Source: Methanococcoides sp.
Lineage (GTDB): Archaea > Halobacteriota > Methanosarcinia > Methanosarcinales > Methanosarcinaceae
Direction of reading: 5' to 3'
DNA length: 64,000 nt
NCBI GenBank assembly: GCA_021108275.1
Contig: JAIORD010000044.1
Span: 42,417 to 106,416, forward strand
The stretch's first letter is position 1, and each line of letters starts with the position of its first letter. Below, piece by piece: positions 9,261-16,898 of this stretch. Under the pieces are notes generated by a model that was not told the DNA's origin, ran no database searches, and was given only the letters and a program-made list of their open reading frames with translations. The position numbers and the translations under genes were made by a program.

Positions 9261-9530
9261 TTACTTTAATATTTTTTTGTTAATCTCTTTAAATCCCTTT
9301 ACTGCACATGGTCTGCCGGGAACTAATTCATCAAAATCATCATATGAAAATTCGATTCCTTTTTCCATTATCAAAGGGTACAGTTTTCTGATATGTCCTT
9401 CATGCAATTTTTTATTGCCAAAATCGATTTGTTTTTGACCTCTTGCGGAACCCCGTTTACATCTTCCAATATTATAACCCATTTCCTTTGCAATGTCGAA
9501 AAAAGTATCTACATATTCCTTGCTATCCAT
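9261..9530 (-). CDS. Small hypothetical protein
   Basis: 89 residues, start codon preceded by GGAGG at about nine bases. The sequence is basic with charged helices (DSKEYVDTFFDIAKEMGY) and has a compact, real-looking composition. No family is recognised. It lies convergent to the nuclease-like pair and downstream of the gene at 9662 on the same strand, 131 bp away. Confidence 0.55.
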   Translation of the reverse strand: MDSKEYVDTFFDIAKEMGYNIGRCKRGSARGQKQIDFGNKKLHEGHIRKLYPLIMEKGIEFSYDDFDELVPGRPCAVKGFKEINKKILK

Positions 9531-9661
9531 ATTTTAGCCTCCCCAATTTATTCATAATTTAATAATCGTTTCCATTCTTTAAAAAAATAATGAAAGCTTT
9601 TTGTAGAACTCACAACTGAAATAGATGGATATCAGAATCAAGCATGAGATATTTACTGTAA

Positions 9662-10165
9662 TCATTCCCTTCTAAGATGTTCAAGTATCTGCAATGTTCT
9701 GAAAAATGGATTTCCAGTATCCTTTTTTTCATTTTTTGCAATTGCCCTTAGTTCATCAATACGTCTTGCATATTCTGCATTGTAGATACATTCTAATCCA
9801 TCATTTTCAAGGTTTTCAAATTCAGTTGTCATGCGACCATTAGGGACAACGGGTGACCAAAACATGAATCTCTTATTCGGAAAATTCTTAAGATATTTTT
9901 CAGCATAACTTTTCTGCCTTGTGTACTTGTTTTTAATTTTATTAATTGTATCATTATAATTTGAACCATAGTTTGGTCCGTCTAGATGAGTAGTAACCTC
10001 ACACATAAAGGCAGTTCCATCAGAGAACTTCAATCCCAATACATCAAATTCACTAAGTCCTTCCATTCCACCTGATTGTGGCTTTACGTTATATCCAACA
10101 AAGTCACATTTTTCTATGATTTGAAGGTACGCACCAACAATATATTCGCCAACTTGTGTACCCAT
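9662..10165 (-). CDS. Restriction-endonuclease-like protein
   Basis: 167 residues. GEYIVGAYLQIIEKC is a helix that commonly opens PD-(D/E)XK folds. SEFDVLGLKFSDGTAFMCEV then places D and E on neighbouring strands with threonines instead of the usual lysine (CEVTTH), so the ExK position reads E-V-T. Catalysis is therefore uncertain. The C-terminus (TGNPFFRTLQILEHL) is duplicated as a remnant at 5550-5632. Its neighbours also look like nucleases. Confidence 0.6.
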   Translation of the reverse strand: MGTQVGEYIVGAYLQIIEKCDFVGYNVKPQSGGMEGLSEFDVLGLKFSDGTAFMCEVTTHLDGPNYGSNYNDTINKIKNKYTRQKSYAEKYLKNFPNKRFMFWSPVVPNGRMTTEFENLENDGLECIYNAEYARRIDELRAIAKNEKKDTGNPFFRTLQILEHLRRE

Positions 10166-10220
10166 ATTATCAACTCTTGATTAACTCTATATCAATTAAA
10201 TCCAGATTGCTCTCTTATTC

Positions 10221-10865
10221 TTAATGCATAGCAGTTTGATGACAATTAACTCCATTTTGAGAACTAAACATTTTATCGCAAATTTCACATTTAAATTTTT
10301 TAGGAGCCTTTTTTCTTTTTTTAGGCTTTTCTTCTTTATCATTTTTTTCAGCATTTTGTCTCCTTTGTTCAGTCGTAGAATCGATATTATCCCATAAATC
10401 TGGTTTTAGTTCAAATGATTTACAAACAGCTTTAGCTATGACTCTTGTTTTTTTTAATGTACATACTTCAGAATCAAAATTCGTGTAATAAGAACAACGA
10501 TTACAACTATAGGTGCGTTTATTGATGTTAGATTCAATTTGTCGAATTCCATTTGTGTACAAGCCTTTACTTAGATTATATTTTAATACACCATAAGGAA
10601 TGTTTTTCATTTTGCTATAAACTGTATTTGGAGCAGGTGGTTCCCAATCGTCATAAATAGGATTTTCTGATACATCAATACCCCTTGATATTGGTTTATC
10701 GATATTATTTTTCTTTTTTTGAGAACGACTAGTAGCTTCTTCAACGTTTTTCTTTGGCTTTGAATTATCCCTAACAACCTTTTGAAGTTGAAGTAAACTA
10801 TGACATTTTTTACAAAATAAATTTGTATCGGGATATGTAACCTCACATTTATTGCACATTTTCAT
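10221..10865 (-). CDS. Zinc-ribbon plus C2H2 zinc-finger protein
   Basis: 214 residues with three cysteine-rich units. Residues 1-25 form a zinc ribbon (CNKCEVTYPDTNLFCKKC). A middle unit at about 117-145 has C-x2-C-x11-C spacing with a further C. The C-terminus (FKCEICDKMFSSQNGVNCH, then H four residues later) is a textbook C2H2 finger, with C-x2-C, F, L/V and H-x4-H. Between them are lysine-rich linkers. It is divergent from the poly-finger gene at 11040 across 174 bp, and both begin with a zinc ribbon, so they may be related regulators. C2H2 fingers are uncommon in archaea. DNA binding is inferred. Confidence 0.75.
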   Translation of the reverse strand: MKMCNKCEVTYPDTNLFCKKCHSLLQLQKVVRDNSKPKKNVEEATSRSQKKKNNIDKPISRGIDVSENPIYDDWEPPAPNTVYSKMKNIPYGVLKYNLSKGLYTNGIRQIESNINKRTYSCNRCSYYTNFDSEVCTLKKTRVIAKAVCKSFELKPDLWDNIDSTTEQRRQNAEKNDKEEKPKKRKKAPKKFKCEICDKMFSSQNGVNCHQTAMH

Positions 10866-11039
10866 TTATTACTGCACACACCAATTTTACTGATATTAAA
10901 ATTAAATTACTAATGGTTTAAAATATTATTATTGTATATAATACTTCTGAAAACATGAATTTAACAATATATTCCTAACACAATCAATATAAATTACTTT
11001 TAGATATCTTTATATATATTTAATAATTAAAGCAATTGT

Positions 11040-12263
11040 ATGTTAATGTGTAGAAGTTGTGGGAAACCTGTCGGAGATAATGGATATTGTAGGGATTGCA
11101 TGACTTATGAATACGTCAAGGAAGTAAAAGACGAAGAAGAACTTGGTTTAGTTAAACCCACATCATCATCATCTCATAAACCCCCAATGCCATCAATTCA
11201 TGGGGAAAATGAAGAAAAGCATATAGTATTTTCTTCAGAAAGTGAAGATGTTATTTCATATACTTGTAAATATTGTGGGAAGATTTTCCAATCAAAAAAT
11301 AAATTGAAACGGCATAGTGAAAAAACACATTTCATATGCAAATATTGTGGGAAGATTTTCCAATTAAAGCTTCTGTTGGAAGAACATATTAAAAACATAC
11401 ATATTACATGCCAATATTGTGGAGAATACTTCAAATCAATAAATAGTTTGGAAAAGCATCTTAAAAACGTACATTACTATTGCAAACATTGTGGTGAAAA
11501 GTTCCAATCAAAAAATATATTGAAGGAGCATATTAAAGATTCACATATCGTATGCAAATATTGTGATGAGGAGTTCTCTTCTGAAATTCTTTTAGAACAG
11601 CATATTAAAGACGTACACACTCTCAAATGTAAATATTGTGATAAGATTTTCCAATCAAAAAATAGTTTGGAAAAGCATCTTAAAAACTCTCATATTTGCA
11701 AATATTGTAAAGAAAATTTCCCTTCCGAAATTCTTTTGAAGGAGCATATTAAAGATTCACATATCGTATGCAAATATTGTGATGAGGAGTTCTCTTCTGA
11801 AATTCTTTTAGAACAGCATATTAAAGACGTACACACTCTCAAATGTAAATATTGTGATAAGATTTTCCAATCAAAAAATAATTTGGAAAAGCATATTAAA
11901 AACTCCCATACTTGCAAATTTTGTGATGAAAAATTCTCATCAAGCGATATTGTAAGGCAGCATATTAAAAACACACATATTTGCAAATATTGTGGTAGGA
12001 GAGTGCTCTCTAAAATTGATTTGGAGCATCATATCAAAGAATCACATACTTGTAAATGCAAACATTGTGGTAAGATTTTCCTATCAATAAAAAGCTTGAA
12101 GAAGCATATTAAAAACGTACATAACAATAAGCAGACAAAAAATTCAAAACCAAGTGTTTCAAAGCCACATGGTATGAAAAAGGAATCCAATGATATACAA
12201 TTAAGAGAAGCTAATAGAAATATTGATGAACAATTTTCAAAGAATATGATGAACAAAAAGTAA
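11040..12263 (+). CDS. Poly-C2H2 zinc-finger protein (twelve fingers)
   Basis: 407 residues. An N-terminal zinc ribbon (CRSCGKPVGDNGYCRDC, residues 4-20) is followed by a polar linker and twelve consecutive C2H2 units from about 75 to 365. Each has C-x2-C, a phenylalanine or similar, a leucine and H-x4-H (for example CKYCGKIFQSKNKLKRH, then H). Fingers join through one to three residues instead of the TGEKP linker of eukaryotic arrays. Fingers 4-6 and 7-9 come from a recent duplication. A long C2H2 array is very unusual for an archaeon. It could bind DNA, RNA or protein. The frame appears to be cut short: restoring one T in the TTTT run near 12235 would fuse it to the coding-like stretch up to 12526. 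The start ATG lacks a clear ribosome-binding site, so it may be leaderless. Confidence 0.85.
   Translation: MLMCRSCGKPVGDNGYCRDCMTYEYVKEVKDEEELGLVKPTSSSSHKPPMPSIHGENEEKHIVFSSESEDVISYTCKYCGKIFQSKNKLKRHSEKTHFICKYCGKIFQLKLLLEEHIKNIHITCQYCGEYFKSINSLEKHLKNVHYYCKHCGEKFQSKNILKEHIKDSHIVCKYCDEEFSSEILLEQHIKDVHTLKCKYCDKIFQSKNSLEKHLKNSHICKYCKENFPSEILLKEHIKDSHIVCKYCDEEFSSEILLEQHIKDVHTLKCKYCDKIFQSKNNLEKHIKNSHTCKFCDEKFSSSDIVRQHIKNTHICKYCGRRVLSKIDLEHHIKESHTCKCKHCGKIFLSIKSLKKHIKNVHNNKQTKNSKPSVSKPHGMKKESNDIQLREANRNIDEQFSKNMMNKK
11520..11880 (+). repeat. Recent 216-bp in-frame duplication inside the zinc-finger array
   Basis: Bases 11520-11664 and 11736-11880 are identical over about 145 bp at an offset of 216 bp (72 codons, three fingers). 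Similarity continues with scattered changes for about 70 bp more. Because even silent positions match, the copy is recent. It raised the finger count from nine to twelve. Confidence 0.9.
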
Positions 12264-12526
12264 CAATTCTTGTCGAAATTAAAATCTGTAGTCTTGATGA
12301 AGATTTGATTAAGAAAGTTCATTTGGGATGTAAAATAATCAAATCAAACAGAGATGGCATACGGATACAAAAATGGATTCAAGGAAAGATAAGTTTCAAA
12401 GACGATGATATGCCGAAATTTTATCAAAATGGGAACACTTTATCATGCAATTCCATAACTGTAGATGATAATAATAAAAAATCAGGAACTCTTATTGTAG
12501 AAGAAATAAAAAGAGGATGGGGTTGA
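12264..12526 (+). pseudogene. Detached C-terminal part of the zinc-finger gene, or broken small gene
   Basis: In the +1 frame relative to the zinc-finger gene the sequence stays open from about 12228 to a TGA at 12524-12526. It reads KVTILVEIKICSLDEDLIKK, and later FYQNGNTLSCNSITVDDN. It has no ATG or GTG start and no ribosome-binding site of its own, only an internal TTG at 12305. Adding one T to the TTTT run at the end of the zinc-finger gene makes a single reading frame of about 495 residues. So this is probably a C-terminal domain lost by a one-base deletion or a sequencing error. Confidence 0.55.
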
Positions 12527-12645
12527 GATTATATCAAGATATTAATGATAATGCCATATTATCACTCGTTTTAATCTACAGGTGAATACTTTCTGATAAT
12601 ATTCAAATTTTTGAACATTCTTTAATAGTGAAATATGAAAAATAT

Positions 12646-12666
12646 GAGATATCATCATGATATCTC
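12646..12666 (-). terminator. Perfect hairpin at the end of the HTH/GIY-YIG gene
   Basis: GAGATATCAT and ATGATATCTC flank one C, giving ten-base arms. The stop codon of the gene sits inside it. There is no clear T-run, so it may act as a terminator or an RNA-stability element. Confidence 0.45.
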
Positions 12667-13764
12667 AAGCTCTTTCATAGTCAATTCCTCATATTCGTGC
12701 TCGAATTCATAAGATGCTATGGAATTGAATAAAGGACAGTTTATGTGTTTGTGTGAATAACAGGCAAGGAGTTTTTTTTCAAAATCCTCGGTTTTATCCA
12801 TTTCCATTAATTTATAAGAGATTTGCAATGTGCAATTAGAGAAATTTTCTTTAAAGGATTTATTGCACTTAAATTTCCGATGCGCTACCCTTAAACTCGA
12901 AACACCATTTTCATGCGATTTATACGAAGCATAACCATTATTGCCATATCGTCTACGTAGGTTATCTGACTTTCCAATATAGACTATACCAAATTCATCA
13001 ATAGTTGTTGGATGTCGAATATTAACACATTCTTTATTTTCAGTTACCAGCCTTATTTTATATACACATGATTTTTTCGTCAATGCTTTTCTAAATTTGC
13101 CATATGATTCTTCACTATCAAATTTTATATCTATCCACTCACTCCACTCTTTGTTAATATCTGCATCCAAGAAATCAGCAATGTATCCCCTATGAAAAAA
13201 TGTTCCCTCTCCCCAAGTAAAAATCTTAGAATCGATTCCATGTCTGCTAATTTCTGCAGCCATTTGAACATGCACAAGATGACAGAGATTAATTCCATTA
13301 AATATGTGGAATCCACTTTCATAAACTTCCTCTGCAATATCCACATAATTTAATGGCTGGTCAGCACGTACTAAAATTTGGTATATCAAATTGATTAACG
13401 TCTCATCAGGACTAAAGTTAATATGACTACTCATGGCAATAGGATTTATGGCATAAAAATCAGCATCTACAACGTAGATTTTAGAGCCTATACCTAGATT
13501 TAATTCACTAATGATTTTTTCTTCAATAATGTCAATTGCTATGTTCCACAATAAATTTCGATTCAATCTCCATTGCCACAACTCTTCATTATAATAAATA
13601 TCAAATATTTCTGATATGTGAAGTGGTTGATTGTATTTAATCATTATTTGACACAGAGAATCAATTGATATTTTTTGAAATATTTCTCCCTTAATGAAAT
13701 TCAAATTTTCATAAGAGGGTTTTACATTATCAAAATTGTTGTTCTCAAATTTCTCATTTTTCAA
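12655..13764 (-). CDS. HTH plus GIY-YIG domain protein
   Basis: 369 residues from a TTG start at 13762-13764, chosen because GGAGGTG lies seven bases upstream. A longer frame to 13851 overlaps the preceding small gene and lacks a site. The N-terminal half has two winged-helix-like repeats of HARE-HTH character (SIDSLCQIMIKYNQPLHISE and NLIYQILVRADQPLNYVDIA). The C-terminal third has a GIY-YIG core: CVYKIRLV, then GIVYIGKSDNLRRRYG with the expected arginines. HTH plus GIY-YIG suggests sequence-specific DNA recognition joined to cleavage. It is the last gene of a three-gene operon that includes a ribbon-helix-helix regulator. The stop codon lies within a 10-bp-arm hairpin (12646-12666). Confidence 0.7.
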   Translation of the reverse strand: MKNEKFENNNFDNVKPSYENLNFIKGEIFQKISIDSLCQIMIKYNQPLHISEIFDIYYNEELWQWRLNRNLLWNIAIDIIEEKIISELNLGIGSKIYVVDADFYAINPIAMSSHINFSPDETLINLIYQILVRADQPLNYVDIAEEVYESGFHIFNGINLCHLVHVQMAAEISRHGIDSKIFTWGEGTFFHRGYIADFLDADINKEWSEWIDIKFDSEESYGKFRKALTKKSCVYKIRLVTENKECVNIRHPTTIDEFGIVYIGKSDNLRRRYGNNGYASYKSHENGVSSLRVAHRKFKCNKSFKENFSNCTLQISYKLMEMDKTEDFEKKLLACYSHKHINCPLFNSIASYEFEHEYEELTMKELEIS

Positions 13765-13789
13765 GTTACCACCTCCTAAAATCAAATAA

Positions 13790-14043
13790 TCAATATTCTC
13801 TTCCAGAATCAGTAACGTGCTTTTCCCACTCTTTTTTACTGATGATAGCACTTGGATACTTGCGAGTCAGCACTTCAAAATCAGATTTATTCAATTTCCT
13901 TTGACCTATTTCTGTGAAAAGCAATGACTCCAATTCAGGATGCAAGGTGATACATGTCCTCCTACGTCACAGAATTGACATCCCTCATCAGAATTGCTAA
14001 AATTATATGAACACCGTGCAAATCTTATAAGCATCTCTTCCAT
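13790..14043 (-). CDS. Small cysteine-containing protein, probably frameshifted
   Basis: From the ATG at 14041-14043 the frame reads MEEMLIRFARCSYNF, then EGCQFCDVGGHV, and stops after 45 codons. In the next frame coding continues as LHPELESLLFTEIGQRKLNK to a TGA at 13790-13792. A one-base change near 13950 (by a CACC run) would give one protein of about 84 residues. The ATG lies one base past the stop of the upstream RHH gene (GGTGAGTGAAATG), so translation is coupled. The C-x10-C-x2-C spacing suggests metal binding. Alternatively there are two overlapping small genes. Confidence 0.5.
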
Positions 14044-14044
14044 T

Positions 14045-14329
14045 TCACTCACCCCCTAATTCCTCTAAAAAATTGTTTATAACATTCTCCATTGTTTCTT
14101 CAATCGTTAAACCAGAGAACTCTGCATATTCCCCATAATCTTCAACTATAGCTGACCATATCGCATGTCTTAGATAATCAGAACGGCTAATATCATGGTG
14201 TCTTCTGCCCAAATTGATACTCGAACGGTCGTTCCACCACTCTAAAAATCCATCGAGTAAAACTAAATCGCGTCTCGGCAGGCGAATCGTTGTTTGTACC
14301 ATTTCATCTAAAGAATCATTTTTTTTCAT
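14045..14329 (-). CDS. Ribbon-helix-helix regulator
   Basis: 94 residues from the ATG at 14327-14329, chosen because GAGG lies four to seven bases upstream; the frame is open a further 22 codons. QTTIRLPRRDLVLLDGFLEW gives the beta strand and first helix of an Arc/CopG-type DNA-binding fold, and ISRSDYLRHAIWSAI the second helix. An insert of about 15 residues (NDRSSINLGRRHHD) lengthens the loop. It is first in the operon with the small cysteine protein and the HTH/GIY-YIG protein, so it is probably an autoregulator. Confidence 0.7.
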   Translation of the reverse strand: MKKNDSLDEMVQTTIRLPRRDLVLLDGFLEWWNDRSSINLGRRHHDISRSDYLRHAIWSAIVEDYGEYAEFSGLTIEETMENVINNFLEELGGE

Positions 14330-14645
14330 ATTACCTCTTTTTGGATGCCGCGTATTCCTTTGTATCCCACATACATACGAAAAAACATTTATCATATATA
14401 AATCTGTTGAACATATTGGCTTTGAACATAAACTCCCTTACTTTGTGACAAGTGGGATGCTTTATAGTCAAATCTACATACTTTTGTTGGCATAACTACT
14501 ATATCGAACCCAAACCCAAACCGAAATTAGCATTAAGCGCTTACATAGGGGTATGAAGGCCTAATGCAAACTCATAAAGAAGTACTTCAATTCCAATAGT
14601 TGATGCTACAAGAAGCAATTTTACCACCAAAAAAAGGAACTTAGG

Positions 14646-14669
14646 TCTGGAAGTAGTAGGGCTTCCAGA
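14646..14669 (-). terminator. Hairpin terminator after the winged-helix gene
   Basis: TCTGGAAG and CTTCCAGA arms of eight bases with an eight-base loop, five bases after the stop of the gene at 14675. On the minus strand a run of seven T follows about 13 bases later. Confidence 0.6.
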
Positions 14670-14674
14670 ACTAT

Positions 14675-15715
14675 TCATCTACCATTCGGGTCGAAATTAA
14701 TTTTCACTTTTTGACCTTTGTTTTTATCATTTTTTTGACTTCCTTTTCGGCTTCTAGTAGAGGATTTCGATTTCATTGGCACAGGTGCTTTTGACTTAGA
14801 CCCATACGGGATTCTCGCTAGCTCCCCAATGTTTTCACTACTTATTATAAATCCATCCGAGAGGTAGTCGCTGATAAAGAGTTTGCAATGGAGAACTTCT
14901 TTCCTGTCGGTAATCTTTTCTAAAAGGCCTAAGTTCACACTTGGATTTCCCTGTGCAACTGGAAGTATGAAAACATCTTTTCCAAAGATAAATTCCAAAA
15001 CACCATTTGGTTTTTTGTAAAGAGCATAATGAATTAAAGTATCAAAAAAGACATCATCCAACAATTTTCCATTATAACTACGAGCTAAAGGTTTACGGTT
15101 TACAGATTTATCATTTCTTTGTTGTTTTTCATCTTCAGCTGATACATATACATTTCTGTAGATAATTTCCGGTGGCTTGCTTTCCAGAAATTCAATTTCT
15201 TCACGTAATTTTGCAATCATCCCATCTTTTCCGCCAGGCAAGCTCTGTTCTGAAGATTCATTATTATTTTCAATGGCTTTCGGTTTACTTTCATTGCCTA
15301 TATCACAGATATTGGAATCTTCCTGCTTAATTATAGTAGTTACATTGTCACTTTTCATTCTATTTGCGATTTCTGAGGCTTTTTGTTGTACAATATCTGA
15401 ATCCTCAAGCATTGCATTTGCTATCAGTACAGCCTTTTCTTCAATTTTTTGTATTCTTCGGTTAATTGCAAAAAATTCGTTCTCTGCATGCATTTTCCCA
15501 AGTGAAGTAACAGAATAGAGTGCAGGTCTATCTTTATTGATAACTTCAAGATAACCTCGCTTTTTATAATCATACAACAAACTTCGTAAAGAGTTATATG
15601 TGCCTCTATAGTTGCTTTTTTCGTAAATTGCTTCAGAAGTATAGGAATTTTCGTTATTTAGTATCGTTGTTAATATTAATTTTTTTACTATGAATGGGGG
15701 ATAATTTTGAGTCAT
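14675..15715 (-). CDS. Winged-helix protein of the integrated element
   Basis: 346 residues from the ATG at 15713-15715, with GGTG nine bases upstream. Residues 1-80 are a winged-helix domain (TSEAIYEKSNYRGTYNSLRS, then a wing with GYLEVINKDRPALYSVTSLG). Residues 85-200 contain predicted coiled coil (FAINRRIQKIEEKAVLIANA, KLREEIEFLESK). The middle is a compact domain (NGKLLDDVFFDTLIHYALYK) and the last 40 residues are a lysine/serine-rich tail. It lies downstream of the primase on the same strand across a 1.2-kb gap. It may be a replication or partition protein, by position only. Confidence 0.65.
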   Translation of the reverse strand: MTQNYPPFIVKKLILTTILNNENSYTSEAIYEKSNYRGTYNSLRSLLYDYKKRGYLEVINKDRPALYSVTSLGKMHAENEFFAINRRIQKIEEKAVLIANAMLEDSDIVQQKASEIANRMKSDNVTTIIKQEDSNICDIGNESKPKAIENNNESSEQSLPGGKDGMIAKLREEIEFLESKPPEIIYRNVYVSAEDEKQQRNDKSVNRKPLARSYNGKLLDDVFFDTLIHYALYKKPNGVLEFIFGKDVFILPVAQGNPSVNLGLLEKITDRKEVLHCKLFISDYLSDGFIISSENIGELARIPYGSKSKAPVPMKSKSSTRSRKGSQKNDKNKGQKVKINFDPNGR

Positions 15716-15727
15716 GATTATAATCAC

Positions 15728-16833
15728 CTTTAAACGGTTCGATAAATTTTATGAAAAATATCTATTTTGAAAGTTTGTCAGCGTCTAAATCACTGACAAC
15801 ATAATTTAGAATGTTTCAAAACAATATAAAACTTTCTTAAAAAATATAAATATTGAATATGCAAATTGCATAAGTTCCGTATTTAGCTTTTCCAAAAAAT
15901 GCCCAGGTAACCAAAGCTGGAATAATGTCTTGAAAATTCATACAAGTAGATGGTGTCAATTTGCTATTTAATTTCCAAAAAATGCTATGATAAGAAGGTG
16001 TCTATTTACCTGCATAATTTTGACAATCCATTCAAAAAGCAAGTTTAGTCTTCTTTATGTAAGTGGCTCAGAATGCTCAGAATGCTTTGTACGACGATGT
16101 GGAGTGGTGGATAGGGTAAGGAGTAGGCTTCAGAATTTAAACCTCTGAAATATGAAGAATATACAGTGAAAGCAGAACAATATCTGCAATACATTTTAAT
16201 TCTCTCCCCATCAATTCAACTATGTTTGAAGCTTCTTTTTTGATTAAAAACGGCTCTGTAGGAATCCTTCATATCAAGGAATTTAGAGCAATGTAGATGA
16301 ATCGATTAACTACATATGAAAGCAGGTGAACATCGATATTTCCTTTATATGTGGTACATATATTATAGAGGATTTGTACAAAGCCTTACTTTGAAGAAAC
16401 TTAAAATTTGATTGGAATTTACTCAAATATTCATTTTCAAAAATTATATGGGATAAATTAGTTACTCAAAATATATCTTAAAAATAGTTTCCAATAAATA
16501 GCTTACTGATATCATTTTACTTGAAATTTATGGAAATATCCAAAAAAGTCTGTAAAACAAATATTACCTTAATAAGAGCTGACAATGTTCGAGTAAGGCA
16601 TTGAATTCAAATATATAAAAAAACTTATTTTCATTTATTCCAGATTTTAGAGTAAATCGAATGATAAATTACACACGAAATTGATTTTAGATTTACTAAT
16701 ATTTTAAGCAAAAATAACTTATTTTTAATTAAATTATATAAGAAACAGTGTCAAAAACAAGTTGGTTTTATTTAGATTTTAAGTAATTTTCGAATTTTTA
16801 AGTAAACCACATAAGAAGGAACAAAAAAGAAAA
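15728..16833. other. 1.1-kb A+T-rich non-coding region, possible replication region of the element
   Basis: No plausible gene on either strand. The segment 16370-16830 is extremely A+T rich with repeated AAGTAA / TTTTAAG-type words. One imperfect direct pair shares TTTCCAAAAAATGC (about 15891 and 15975). It lies between the primase-helicase gene and the winged-helix gene, where plasmids and viruses often keep an origin. The origin idea is inference. Confidence 0.4.
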
Positions 16834-16860
16834 AGTTGATTCCAATAAATAGAATCAACT
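16834..16860 (-). terminator. Intrinsic terminator after the primase gene
   Basis: AGTTGATTC and GAATCAACT form a perfect nine-base stem with a nine-base loop. On the minus strand it is followed by TTTTTCTTTTTTG. It lies 39 bases after the stop of the primase-helicase gene. Confidence 0.8.
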
Positions 16861-16898
16861 CAATGCAACTTTTATATTTCGGTTAAAAGAGCCTTCTA

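Noticed and set aside
13765..13851. Longer N-terminus of the HTH/GIY-YIG gene with a GKSTLL stretch resembling a P-loop
   Set aside because: It overlaps the preceding small gene in another frame and has no ribosome-binding site, while a GGAGGTG-TTG start follows.
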